Source: Bolinopsis microptera
Taxonomy: Eukaryota; Ctenophora; Tentaculata; Lobata; Bolinopsidae
Length of the DNA: 64,000 nt
Reading direction: 5' to 3'
Assembly: GCF_026151205.1 (NCBI RefSeq)
Contig: NC_087072.1
Location: forward strand, 22,275,603-22,339,602
Positions 30,301-41,178 of the stretch are shown piece after piece. Both the position numbers and the translations under genes were made by a program. The first letter of the stretch is position 1. The number at the start of each line of letters is the position of its first letter. Below the pieces are notes generated by a model. The model was given only the letters and a program-made list of their open reading frames with translations, made no database searches and had not been told where the DNA came from.

Positions 30301-33300
30301 GTGTTGACTGTTTGGTCAGTAACATAATATGAACCGGAATTAATTCTGTATCCGAGATGGCAACTTGTGAAAATGTTAAGATGTTAAGTGTAGCGATAGA
30401 AACAAAACAGGATGTTACAGAGAGCTGTATGGCTTGTGAGAACTGCTCGGAGTAAGTTCCGACATAGTAGTAGTAATGTAGTTTGTAATAGAAAGTTGGC
30501 CCATTAATAATACTGTTGCCATTTGTCCGCTACTGAGATATTTGATATTGACATTATTATTATTATGATAATGTGACATTATGCCTGAAAAATATTGTCG
30601 AAAATGTCGTAGATAAGTTAAATGGTTCGTAAATAATCCTTTTATATCCTTAGCTCGTTTAGAACAAAATTTGTTATCGGTTTTGATCTTTATTTATCGT
30701 TATTATCCTTATTAGACCTCTTTGAAGATTAAATACCAGGCATGACTATTTCAAAGAGATTCTCCGAAGTCTAGCCCAATAGGTTAATATGCTCTTAAAA
30801 AATACAGCACAAAAATATAATGATATAAACCCAAAAACTTCCTAGATGGCAGCAAGTAAGATTGTTCCTAACTCCCTTCTTCAGGTTAACAGAGTCTGTG
30901 GTGCACATTCTGGGGACTATAGTGGAGCACCCCAGATGTAGACAGTACGTGTTGGAAGTGCCCCGGAACACTGCTACCTCCGGACAGACTAATCCCACCT
31001 TGTTTACTGCGCTCGTTAACATGCTCATGTCGGATGATAAGAATGTGGTTATGAACGCTGCGGGCACTATCGCTAATATCGTACGTTACTTCTTCAGCTA
31101 ATAATACTCTTTAACAGTTTATTCTTTGTTTATATTTGCTATCAGATATAATTCATAATGGAATATTGATCGTAAACGGATTTTGTGAACGCTAGATGTA
31201 CTAAATTAAAAAATATAATTTCACTGATCATTTTTCGCGCTAATTGAAAACCCACCACACGTCAGCTGTACGGAAGATAATGACATAAGCACCTGTTAAA
31301 CGATACTGCCCACAAATATATGATATCATCTAATAGTTCGTTAGTCACAGAGCTAGATTGATGCTCAATTGCACCCATAATGACACCAATTCTGTGGATA
31401 TATCATAAAATAAGAGTAAATTGAGTTCAGAAATCCCAATTTAATAGCATAATGAGCACCTCTATTTTACTGGTACTCAATGCACTCTCTAAACTAGCGG
31501 CGTGACCACAGAAGAAGATAAGATGGGTTATGAGGTGAACAGTTTTCTGTTCCATGTTGCCCAGGTTTATTCACTTGTAATGGTGTTCTAGCTTCACAGT
31601 TCACACGTGATATAGACTATAATACCATATTCTGTTAACCACCAGTTCACCACTGTAAACCATTAGATATTAATGATAACTGTTTCTTAGTTTTCTAACC
31701 TACCATTCTAATTCGGTGCTGCCTCGACCTATTCAAGTTAGAGCGCTGTATTAAATAAAGTAAATGCACTCAATAAGATCACTTTGAGGATTGACATGTA
31801 CTGTATTTAGTTTGATTGTCCTCTAATATCTCGACACTTAGTAACCATGGTAACACAATAAGTACTCTCCAGTTTTCAGTTTGAAATGCACTCGAATTAG
31901 AAACAGAATGCCCAAGTTACAGCTCTTTAGAGAGAGAGAGAGAACAGAGTAAGATTAAAGGTACCGCCATATTTATGTGCATTTTACCGTGCACATATCA
32001 TAAAGACGACCAACTCGAATTTGCAACATCTTTGATCTCAAAATGAATCACTACCAGTCCACAGGCAGACATAAAAGTAGATAGTTTGGTAAAAATAGTG
32101 ATAAAGTATGCTTACCATCGGACAGTTTAAACTATTTGTTCTCACACGAAAGCTTTGATGTGCCACAATATTCACGATTCTAACTTCAAACTTTAGTATT
32201 TAAACTTTTTCTACGGTCTTTCTTACTGTGAAAGGCATCTCACATGTTATCATATGTGCGACAAGATCTTTTAACGAAGGCGGAATAATTGATGAATTTG
32301 TTTATTATCTTATACAGTCGCTAAGACTGAAGAGGTTGATCTGGGCTTTAAAATTAAGTAAAGTTTAAATAATGTGAATTGTGAACCCCACCTTTTACTT
32401 GCATGACATCCTCCGTTTAAAAGCTCGCAAAAGCTCGATTATTCTATAATTTTGAAAAACTTCTTACTCCGATCTTCGGTGACTTTTTCTGGTTAACATT
32501 ATAGTCAATATGACTCCCTAAAAACCGCATTTAATCTAATTTGTTACAATGTTTCAAAATATATGCATAGTTTTACCAAATTTGCTACCGCAGAATATTT
32601 CGGTTAGCAAGCTTTGATGCTTAGTTGTTTTAATGCACGCCATTATTTGTTGAATGCGGAGAAGTGGTGCCGCCACAGTAACATGGTCCAGCCTTTCTTA
32701 CTGTGGTCTGAGAAAGTCTTGGTCTAATTTTATAAAACAATTTTGTTCAATTTTGACCGGGAAAATTACTTATTCAACCGTAGTTATATAGTTTTGAAAA
32801 CTGTCATATATGGCAGTAACAGAAGGACTGTCACTGCAAATGCCATATTCAGCTACTCGCTAAATCATAGAAATAAAAAGATTGCATTTTAACTGACAAA
32901 AGAATAGACACTTTTATACTTAACGCACAATGGAAGATGACAATTACAATAAAATGATCGAGAGAGTGGCAAGCAACGATTTAACGAATCGGTCAAGCTA
33001 TAGAAAGAGTTTTATTCATACTTATCATTTTATTAAGTCTACATTTAACAAGTCCACTTACTTCATTACAATTGATTGGAAGCTAAAATCAGTCTAACAA
33101 TTGGCCTGGTTGAACAGCTTACTTCTTAATATACCTCTTCACTATCTCAGGCCGAATCGTGTGATGGGCGCCTGTGGATACTACAACAAGCTGTATTCGA
33201 CGATGCTCTGCCAATATTGGGCGTTTTAACTGTAGATCCCCACCAATGGGCTGCTAGCAATTCTGCTCTTGTTTTAGCAAGGTAAACTGTAGTTCGAGTT

Positions 33301-36300
33301 ACATACTAGATCTCTATTACTGATAATTTTGCCAACAATTATGTACCTAATTTGCAACTTTCAGGAGCGCGCGTTTCCGAATCATTTGTAAATAGAACAA
33401 GTTTCTTTTAACAGATGTCACTGCTTTCAGTGACATTAATTTTGAGCTGAGACGCGCACATGTGCTTTGTCCACTCCATCTATGTCAAGGTCATAGATAC
33501 GTAAATTATTTAAAACAATAGCATAAAAAGGGTGGATCCCCAAATTTCAACGTAAAAATTACCTACACTCCTCACTGTCAGGTTAACCTTGTCTCAAGAG
33601 GGAATAGTGAAGATCCTAACACATGAAAGGTGCAGCTACGTGTTAATCAATCTGAGCACTGCGCTTTGTGGTCATAACCCAGGTAAGATGGAAACATGAA
33701 ACATATCCATCATGTCTTGTAAATGAGAATGAACTTGTTGTTTCTTGTTGTGTATTTCTGGACTGTAGAACATAATCTGATGCAACTTTGAACTGACTCT
33801 CATTGAATAATCTTGTGTTTTCTAAGAACACCAGAGTAAGGACACAATTTTATTGGATAATAATCACGTTTTAACCTACAACAAATACTCATACTCTATG
33901 GAATAGAACATGTAGATTGGCTTATATTAGCTGGAACTTCTTCTCCAGTATAGTAATTAGTATTGTCCTTACTCAAGTCATACCAGAATGCACCACTTAT
34001 TAGTAATTAGTAATTAGTACGAGATCAATTATCTCTCCCGTACCTCCAGGTAGCAGCATGAACGCAGCGTTTGCAGTGGGCAGATTGTTGGAGAGGGAAG
34101 ACGCCAGATCTAAACTTTTAGCGATGAAAAACTTCAAAAACACGGTGAGCAAGGCGCAAGCAAGCGCTAATTAATAGCATATCGTTTGCAACTGACATAC
34201 TCTGTAGATAACGATCACCCTATTCTCGTTTAAAGTACTTGTTAGTAGTTAAATATAACCTCTACATTTGACAGATGACGGCCCTGACCAAGATGCTCTA
34301 CAACAAGGAAGCTGGACCTAGAAAGAATGCTTGTTTCGCTTTTAGCTGCCTAGCTAACAGCAAGGAGGGTCATGACAGGTTCATAATATTCAGCTTCATA
34401 AGATTATTTGAGTTTTATGAACTTTTTAAATACAAAAAAAGGCGAAACCTCGAATCGAAGACCATCCGAATTAGGAGGGCTAAATTGTTCTAAAAGTATA
34501 CGAAATTTCAATATCGTGACCTTTGAAGCTGAACATCGCGACACAATATCCCTCAGGTTACTAGGCAATATCCCTCAGGTTACTAGGCAATATCCCCCAG
34601 GTTACTAGGCAATATCCCTCAGGTTACTAGGCAATATCCCTCAGGTTACTAGGCAATATCCCTCAGGTTACTAGGCAATATCCCTCAGGTTACTAGGCAA
34701 TATCCCTCAGGTTACTAGGCAATATCCCTCAGGTTACTAGGCAATATCCCTCAGGTTACTAGGCAATATCCCTCAGGTTACTAGGCAATATCCCTCAGGT
34801 TACTAGGCAATATCCCTCAGGTTACTAGGCAATATCCCTCAGGTTACTAGGCAATATCCCTCAGGTTACTAGGCAATATCCCTCAGCTTACTAGGCAATA
34901 TCCCTCAGGTTACTAGGCAATATCCCTCAGGTTACTAGGCAATATCCCTCAGGTTACTAGGCAATATCCCTCAGGTTACTAGGCAATATCTTATATCCCT
35001 CAGGTTACTAGGCAATGTGAACAGCGAGCTTATCTTAGACCAGTTAGTCAGACTGATTACAGATCCTGATGACGAGACTGCCTGGTTCGCTGCAGTTACT
35101 CTCCGTTCTGTTGGTAGCCAGGTACTTTTCATTCTTTAATGTTACTTTTTCAAATCAACTTCATAATGTCCAGATAAGAGTTATTATACACGATAATATA
35201 TAAATAATGTATATAAAACGGCACGAGCCCAAACGTATGTGTATAACGTAGATTGTGGATGGATTTTCTGTTTTTATTTCATCCGTAAATAGTATCGAAG
35301 TAACACATGATTGTTCAGAAAGAAGGAGTATTTCGATTGCGAGACCACAAATCAGTGCACTCAGTGTTGAAGAAACTAGTAAAGGGCGGAGGCGTCACAC
35401 TAAAATCTGATCTTTTAACCGAAGTGAAGATGACGCTTGATATCCTGGGAAAGTTGCCTAAGTTACCTGCTCCAATCATGACTACCATTGATAGTTTCTC
35501 TGTTTCGGCTAGATGGGAGTCGGTAATTGCCACTGTGGGCAACAGAGTTTCCTATCAGTTTTTTCAAGGTTTGACGATAACAAATTTAAGATTTTATGAA
35601 AAAATGTACGAAGAACCTCGACATAAAAGGGGCGATCAAAACTTATTTGACTTCCTTATCAAGAAATTGGTTTGTTACACTGAGAACTGACTGTTTTCAA
35701 CCCCAGGCTGCACGTGTGTATACGAAGGTACCAAAACTAACACTACAGTAAAGAACCTGAAACCCTTTACCTCCTACGTATTCAGAATAAGAGCTATTAA
35801 TGCTACAGATGAGGGACCCTACAGTGGTCCTGCTCTCATCACTACTAATGAGGGAGGTAAGAATCAGTTACTTTTCATAATATTAAATAGGAATCAGGAT
35901 GCTGTGATAAAACTACAAATTACAGAACTCTGATTCAAAGATCTTCAAAATTTCCTTGGCTAGCAAATCATATTTTGTGAAGATTATACTGTAAACTGAC
36001 GATGACATTTACCTCCGCAGTACCGGGTCCTCCTGGAGAGGTTAACAATGAGGGTAAACCTCAACACAACGCAATTAAAATAAGCTGGACTCCCCCACTA
36101 AACCCCAATGGAACCCTCACTGGATATAATATCTACTCTGACGGTAACATTTGGATTAATCCTTATTATTATGAGTGATTTCAGATAGAAAATGTTTGAT
36201 AGTTTTTACTTTGCTGATCGTTCGAACTTTGATCAAACTATCACATTCCCTCACACCTAACCTTTCAGGGAAGAGAGTGGGTGTAGTTGGGATAGATAAA

Positions 36301-39300
36301 CTATGTTACGTAGTTAAAGACTTGCCCCACAGTACCTCAATACCAATACAAGTAGCTCCAGTTACAGCAGCAGGAGAGGGAGAGAAGAGTATTCCTATAA
36401 TGTGCTCTACTCTTAACCTCAGTCAGTCATAATTTGGTGGTGCTGGTATCTAGATATCTGTATTAAGTGTATTTAGCTATCATGGTGATTGTTGTCATGG
36501 TGATTGTTGTCATTGAACCACACAATCAAGTCTAAACCTATCAATAGTTAATGATATCCCTCTCTCTCTCTCTGCAGGTGACTATCCTCCTAAGAAGCCC
36601 ATCCTGTCAACCAGTGGAGGAGCTAACGAGATTAATGTCTCCTGGATAGACCCTCCCAAACAACTTGGTCCTATTGATCATTACGAGCTGGTTATGAACG
36701 GCGAGGTCGGTCTTGCAGCTTGACATTTACAATTCAATGTTAAGATATCATGTGCTAGCAAAAACTAGTAAAACCTATCGTTCTCGAATATTCGTTGATA
36801 TTCATATAAACCCTTTTACAGGTAATCTACAGCGGAAAAGAACAAGGGTATAGAGTGAGCAACTTGGAACCCCTCACTAATTACACTTTTAACGTAAGAA
36901 TTCGCATTTTTGTTATTTTCTTACTCGAAACTATTTTCCCTACTTGTAAAATCTGGGGTTCTCTCCGATGTTTCGTTCGACCAGTGACCGACAAAAATAC
37001 AGATAGACCATAACTGTTGTTTCTATTCTTATATAAGTTGGTGTTTAACATGCTTTGTTTAACATGCTTTGCTCATGTTAATGATCTGTTGTTTTAGGTG
37101 CGGGTAGTAACAGCCGACAAGTACGTGATAGAGAGTGAACCAGCCAAGAAGAAGGCGGGTAGTAAAGGTAAAGTCAGATCCTCCACAACAGGACAAATAA
37201 ATAGACGGCTTGAACAGAGTCGGTCTTTGTTGACCACTCCCCGACCGCTTACTACACTCAACTAATCAGCCGTCACAATCCCTTATCCCTTATCAGTTAT
37301 AGTGGCATGGTTTACCTAGAGGCAGTGGGACACTGGGACGGGACAAATGGTGGTAAACTTGACGAAATATTAAATAATGACATTCAAACTTTTAGCTATA
37401 GATTTCAAGCTAGAAAAATGAGCAGGTTGCCAAATTCTAGTTCTATAAACCACGACGTAGCTGGAGACGTAGTCACAGATTGTAGTGCCAGTCAATCGGA
37501 CACTTGGGACCCTGCTACATGGTTTTTATTGTTAGCTGCTGCTGAAATTGTAAGCTTTGCGGGTCAAGTTTACTTAGTTTATGGTTATTTCCAATTTTAA
37601 AATTTCCGTTATCTATCGGTCTTATGTCACCTCAACTCTTTGGCCATTTAAGTACAAACCACAATACTTAAGAAAATTAAAACTTAAATTTAAGTACATG
37701 ACATTACATCGAAAAAATAATTAAAAAGGGGCCTTATTGATAAGCACTATATTCAACGAATCGTCAAATTTAGATTGTAGTTTTCTCAGACGCTTTGTCT
37801 GAAAGATGAGTGTCGTTTCAGATGATGAAGGCATAAGTCGTGAAGAGAAGGAGGAACTTCTTGCTGAGCGAGACGCAATGCAGGCCAGGCTCAAAGCTGA
37901 GCTGGCCAGGCTCAAGGCGCTCGAAGCAGCTCTGAAAGAGGAGGAACATTTACGAAGGCTAGAAGTAGACCACAAGCTGACCCTGGGTTCAAGAGGGGGT
38001 CCTGCTTATAATCTGGACGACCCTGATGTTGCTGGATGTTTGTCCGGTTCCTTATTAGCCAAACTTAAAGCAGCCGGTATAACTGATATCTCAATGCTTG
38101 AAGAAAAGGACATACTCGCTCTGGGACTGAATGAAGAGGAACTTAATCAGCTTCTTGATGCTATCTACATGGCTAAATACTTAAAGGCATCACCTAGACT
38201 TGCAAAGTTCCTGAAAGACACTGGTTATAATCCTTTGGAACTTTGGAAACTAAATTATCAAGATGTTAACAAAATGGCCCTGCCTGAAAAACTGAAGAAA
38301 GAGTTGTTTGGACACGTCCTGGGCCAACAAACATCGTTCGTGGCTAATCTTGAGATCCCAACATCACGGAACATAATACTGAAAGGCTGGAAGGATGAGA
38401 ATCTGGCGTTCACGGCCAGACACGACGCTAAACTGGTTACTAAAAACTTCCACGCAAAAGAGGAACTCACTGACTATATCGATAAACTTAGAGCAGGTTT
38501 AGCTACGCTTCAATGTTCAAGCTGAATCCTCAATTTAAGCATCATCTTAAAAGCCTGTAGCTTCTCGGTGTGAACTTCTGATGAAATCTCGTTGTAATAT
38601 TTGCGTTTTGTTGCTGAAACGCTATGACTTGTATATCGCTGTCCCTTTTTTAAAAGCAGAAGTTTTGCTGAAGTCTCCTTAGAGTTAGAAGGTGTTCGTA
38701 ACCTTTTGCCTGGTCAACAAAAACGCTGACCTAATAATGACATTCTCGAAATCTCGCTAAAGCAACAAGCATTGCCAATATTCTATTAAGTAGTAAAAAC
38801 GTTTCAACGTTGTAAATTACGAGTCCAATGTATATTTTGTTAAAGCATGTACTTTAAAAACTGAAAGCATGTTTCTAAGATCGCTGCTTTGAATTTATTT
38901 TAATGCCAACATTCAGCAGCTGAACATTCAGCTGAAAATTTAGCCTCGGAATGTCCCTATCTGTGCCGATCTGGTCGTTTTGAATTTTAGCATCTCACCA
39001 ATCAGTCATAGCATTATTTAAGATAACCCCTAAAAATGCACTCGGACACATCCCAGCTGCTTTTCTAGTCTCCTCCATCCTCTGAGCGTAGTTTGTTTTC
39101 AGTGGTACAGAAGAACGGTGGCGGGGCTTCTGGTACTGAATCTGAGGGAGAACTCCCCGAACCTGAGAAACATAGAACACCCACTCCGGAGGTGGCGAAG
39201 GTAGGTGGTCAAATACTCCTTTATAATATATCTTGTTAGTTATTCGATCCATTTTTTGAATTTTATGTTTTGATGTGAATTTAATTACTGTATCGATTCC

Positions 39301-39761
39301 ATATTCAATATATCTGTGTCGCTGTAGGTACACCAACACCCTTTTCTCACAGCCTTTAAACTTTCTTTCATTTTAAATGTGATTATGCGTGTATATGTCT
39401 AAAATAGATAGCATGACCTTCATTCTTCAAGCATGATATTTAACTTCTCATTCATTCAATGGTCCCTCTTTTAACTCTTAAAAAGCATGAATCATGCATA
39501 ATTTTGCGCGGGAGTTTTTTAAACGCTGGTAGTGGTTAGTTTCATCCAATTACCACGGTGAAAAGTCCTTTAATCTATTTGTGGAACGAAGTAGCCTCTC
39601 ATAAATGGGGCTTTCCTGCGTGCTGAAGCTGAACCATGCTGAATGTTCTTAGTCTGACCTCTTGCTTCTAGGTTTTCAGAAAGAGATACGGACGAAGTAA
39701 AACAGCACACTCATCCTCTAAAACATCTTCTGTCCCTCGAAGCAAGACACCTAAGTCATAG
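24394..39761 (+). CDS. ARM-repeat and fibronectin type III protein, 18 exons
   Basis: Exons: 24394-24458, 24586-24643, 25019-25098, 30885-31080, 33151-33281, 33582-33682, 34050-34144, 34275-34378, 35004-35121, 35319-35568, 35707-35856, 36021-36143, 36269-36421, 36578-36705, 36822-36893, 37098-37167, 39103-39200, 39672-39761. All phases agree and the sum is 2082 bases (693 aa). Residues about 20-370 are helical ARM/HEAT-like repeats (TIANI, NLSTALCGHNP, FAFSCLANSKEG). Residues about 380-640 contain three fibronectin III domains (SVSARWES; IKISWTPPLNPNGTL; INVSWIDPP). The tail is basic and Ser/Thr/Pro-rich (PRSKTPKS). No signal peptide or membrane segment, so probably cytoplasmic, perhaps cytoskeletal or ciliary (inference). 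I do not recognise a named orthologue. Introns host an antisense 7TM-kinase gene and an intronless gene. Donor of exon 13 (GTCAGT) is the least certain junction. Confidence 0.82.
25226..27527 (-). CDS. Seven-transmembrane receptor fused to a protein kinase domain
   Basis: Two exons on the minus strand, 27527-26052 and 25906-25226, in phase 0, 718 residues. The N-terminus has no long ectodomain. Hydrophobic spans fit seven helices at about 33-57, 72-99, 116-142, 165-186, 222-247, 258-283 and 305-331, with GN in helix 1 and NPVIF at 325-329, reminiscent of rhodopsin-class GN and NPxxY. A proline-rich linker of about 110 residues follows. The kinase has a Gly loop (GGGYYG, 450-455), VALKH with Lys472, HRDLRSPN with Asp581, DFG at 599-601 and APEV, so it should be catalytically active. 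HRDLRSPN suggests a tyrosine-kinase-like (TKL) rather than AGC kinase; true tyrosine kinases are less likely. The intron falls inside the kinase N-lobe, proving one transcript is needed for a complete kinase. The gene is nested antisense in an intron of the ARM-FN3 gene. Confidence 0.88.
27893..28118. repeat. Tandem repeat of CACCTGCTG / CACCTGATTCTG units
   Basis: About 225 bases of 9- to 12-base units in trinucleotide register. On the minus strand it reads as Gln-Val-Gln-Asn repeats, but there is no sign of a gene around it, so I treat the frames as artefacts. Every unit contains the E-box-like CACCTG. Confidence 0.9.
30023..30221 (+). repeat. Three tandem copies of a 60-67-bp unit
   Basis: Copies begin at GTAAGAAGTATTCTGTAACTG or a close variant and end in GTTGTATGTGATAT. 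The third is slightly shorter. They lie about 130 bases before the possible alternative first exon of the ARM-FN3 gene. Confidence 0.85.
30357..30451 (+). CDS. Possible alternative first coding exon of the ARM-FN3 gene
   Basis: ATG at 30357 opens 31 codons (MATCENVKMLSVAIETKQ...) that end in a good donor, GA|GTAAGT, in phase 2. That phase fits the acceptor at 30885 and would splice to the same ARM codons as exon 3 does. It has no upstream acceptor in a suitable phase, so it reads as a first exon from an internal promoter downstream of the antisense gene. Alternatively it is a chance frame. Confidence 0.4.
31081..33150. other. Intron of the ARM-FN3 gene, nothing further recognised
   Basis: About 2 kb of AT-rich sequence between exons 4 and 5. 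I see a short GA run near 31925 and no open frame or long repeat of note. Confidence 0.6.
34545..35013 (+). repeat. 22-bp minisatellite of about 21 tandem 3' splice sites
   Basis: The unit AATATCCCTCAGGTTACTAGGC repeats from 34545 to 34984, then once more with a 7-base insertion, ending in the authentic acceptor and first codons of exon 9 at 35004 (AG|G TTA CTA GGC AAT). Each unit thus copies polypyrimidine-AG plus the beginning of the exon. One copy has CCCCCAG and one has CAGCTTAC. Because 22 is not a multiple of three and the units read into TAG, use of any upstream acceptor would give an early stop. Confidence 0.95.
37307..37600 (+). CDS. Small open frame with one hydrophobic segment, doubtful
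   Basis: A 97-residue frame inside the intron before exon 17 of the ARM-FN3 gene. Residues about 70-92 (WFLLLAAAEIVSFAGQVYLV) could form a membrane helix. There is no recognisable domain and no splice context. It may be a nested small gene or chance; I list it because it directly precedes another nested intronless frame. Confidence 0.2.
   Translation: MVYLEAVGHWDGTNGGKLDEILNNDIQTFSYRFQARKMSRLPNSSSINHDVAGDVVTDCSASQSDTWDPATWFLLLAAAEIVSFAGQVYLVYGYFQF
37806..38525 (+). CDS. Intronless coiled-coil protein nested in an intron
   Basis: A 239-residue frame with an ordinary start (AAAGATGAGT). Residues 10-55 are a charged heptad-like helix (RLKAELARLKALEAALKEEE). Residues about 75-150 are leucine-rich short helices (SLLAKLKAAGITDISMLEEK) with a SAM- or HhH-like look. 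The C-terminus reads YIDKLRAGLATLQ. I do not recognise the family. It lies in the same orientation within the 1.9 kb intron between exons 16 and 17 of the ARM-FN3 gene. Complete codon structure and length argue that it is a real nested gene, possibly a retrocopy. Confidence 0.65.
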   Translation: MSVVSDDEGISREEKEELLAERDAMQARLKAELARLKALEAALKEEEHLRRLEVDHKLTLGSRGGPAYNLDDPDVAGCLSGSLLAKLKAAGITDISMLEEKDILALGLNEEELNQLLDAIYMAKYLKASPRLAKFLKDTGYNPLELWKLNYQDVNKMALPEKLKKELFGHVLGQQTSFVANLEIPTSRNIILKGWKDENLAFTARHDAKLVTKNFHAKEELTDYIDKLRAGLATLQCSS

Positions 39762-39927
39762 CTTTAAACCCTGTGCCAATTCCTTTGAACTGAAGCTTAC
39801 CTCTATATTATCGGATGAGGATCTGCACTATTACCATGCTAACAAACGAACGCTATCAGTGGTGTGAACTTTAAAAAAGCCCATCAAGCACAATTGAGAG
39901 TTTAGTCATTGACCATCTGCATTGCAG

Positions 39928-40742
39928 TTCAAAGAGGAGTGGCTGGCAATCATGAGAGACCTCGATCTTCCTGCCCAGGAGAAACTCATAGACCTTCTCA
40001 ACAACAAACTCTCTACAGTGAGCGATAAAATAGCCAACCCGGTCAAGTCGAGTGAAGCGATCTGCTCGACTGTGAGACGGTACCGGCACAAAGTTGTCCT
40101 GGACTTGAAAAGACTTTACAACCAGTCAAAGTCAGACCCAGATAACACTAGCAACAGACTGGGTGCTTTAACAAAAGAGTTGGCAGCTCAAAACAAAATC
40201 AGAACCGCCCACGAGCACACGATTGAGGAACAGAAGAAACTAATAGACGATTTAATGGCTCTGAAGAAGAATCCTGCTATGGACAGATCAGACAAAATTC
40301 CATGGGAGACTCTCCACTGCCTCCTCTGAGCAGGCTGAGGAGACCTGACAGTGTTCGGAGTAGGGGCCGTAGACCGGAGAGCGGGGTGAGCAGGTACAAC
40401 TCTCCAGTCCCTGACAAATCTCCCCTTCCCATGGGGGGTAACTCCTCCATGTTCCAGCTCACTCTTGGTGGAGATGAAGGATCTGGTGGATCTGGGAGTG
40501 TTAGTCCTGCCAAAAGAAGAGGTTCAGCTAGACGCGGTCCTGGTCGCCCTGGCATGAACAATGTGAACATGAACATGGGCAATGGACGAGGTGGTAGAGG
40601 AGGACAGCTAGGGTCAGGGGGACCAGTGTTTGGAGGTGGCCGAGGGAGGGGGAATGGAGGGGGGATGGGTAGAGGAGGTAGAGGAGGTAGAGGGGGTGGG
40701 GGTGCTAGGGGTGCTAGGGGTTATGGTACCATTCAGTTTTAA
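39928..40742 (+). CDS. Helical protein with RGG-rich C-terminus, split by an apparent frameshift
   Basis: An acceptor-like site before 39928 opens a frame whose first ATG is 39952. Residues (MRDLDLPAQEKLIDLLNN...) are helical, with a possible coiled coil (HEHTIEEQKKLIDDLMAL). It stops at 40329. The next frame, open from about 40299 with ATG at 40302, continues with an R/S/P-rich part (RLRRPDSVRSRGRRPESG) and a Gly-Arg-rich tail (GRGGRGGRGGGG) to 40742. The two halves join smoothly if one base is missing in the AAAA run near 40293, so a sequencing or assembly indel or a real frameshift is likely; two separate genes are possible. The first exon is not found. Phase 0 would also permit splicing from exon 17 of the ARM-FN3 gene. 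RGG tails typically bind RNA. Confidence 0.6.
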
Positions 40743-41144
40743 ACAATGCAAGGACTTTATTTCAATCTTTTCCAAATGTGAATGTAATCTTATATCTTAT
40801 CTCATGATTTATTTTATTTTACTTTTCTCAATCATAAATTGTCGTCGGAATGATCAATGTTATCATGGTTATGCTATTGGCCTTCGTTTAACCTCTAATA
40901 CGAAAAACGGGTGTGAAACAAAACTTGGTTAACGAAAATCATTCAGATTGAGCCCCCTTTCAATCTTTCATTTCATCGGTATGTCATGCTTGAAGCAACT
41001 TTTCAAACATTGCTCTGTTGATTCGTGTGTCAAATGATTAGTGATTTAATTCACTCAAATGCAATGAAATATAAATCTTTTCGTGTCAATTGAATATAAT
41101 AAGAGTTGGTTTTGATGATTGATCTAACATTCTACCATTATAAC

Positions 41145-41178
41145 ATTCTAACGTTCTAACATTCTAACATTCTAACAG
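41145..41178 (+). promoter_or_regulatory. Four tandem branchpoint-like 8-mers before an acceptor
   Basis: (A/G)TTCTAAC occurs four times in a row, directly followed by AG and the exon at 41179. TTCTAAC resembles the metazoan branchpoint consensus CTAAC. The distances to the AG are short, from 3 to about 30 bases. Confidence 0.6.

Larger units (their letters stand above)
27528..30356. other. Intron sequence upstream of the antisense 7TM-kinase gene
   Basis: Non-coding AT-rich intron sequence of the ARM-FN3 gene. The part next to 27527 should contain the promoter of the antisense gene. It includes two tandem repeats listed separately and a small AACAGGGGCCCTAA duplication near 29620. No further gene is seen. 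Confidence 0.5.

Noticed and set aside
34545-35013. CRISPR-like array
   Set aside because: Units are contiguous without variable spacers, and the sequence is an animal intron.
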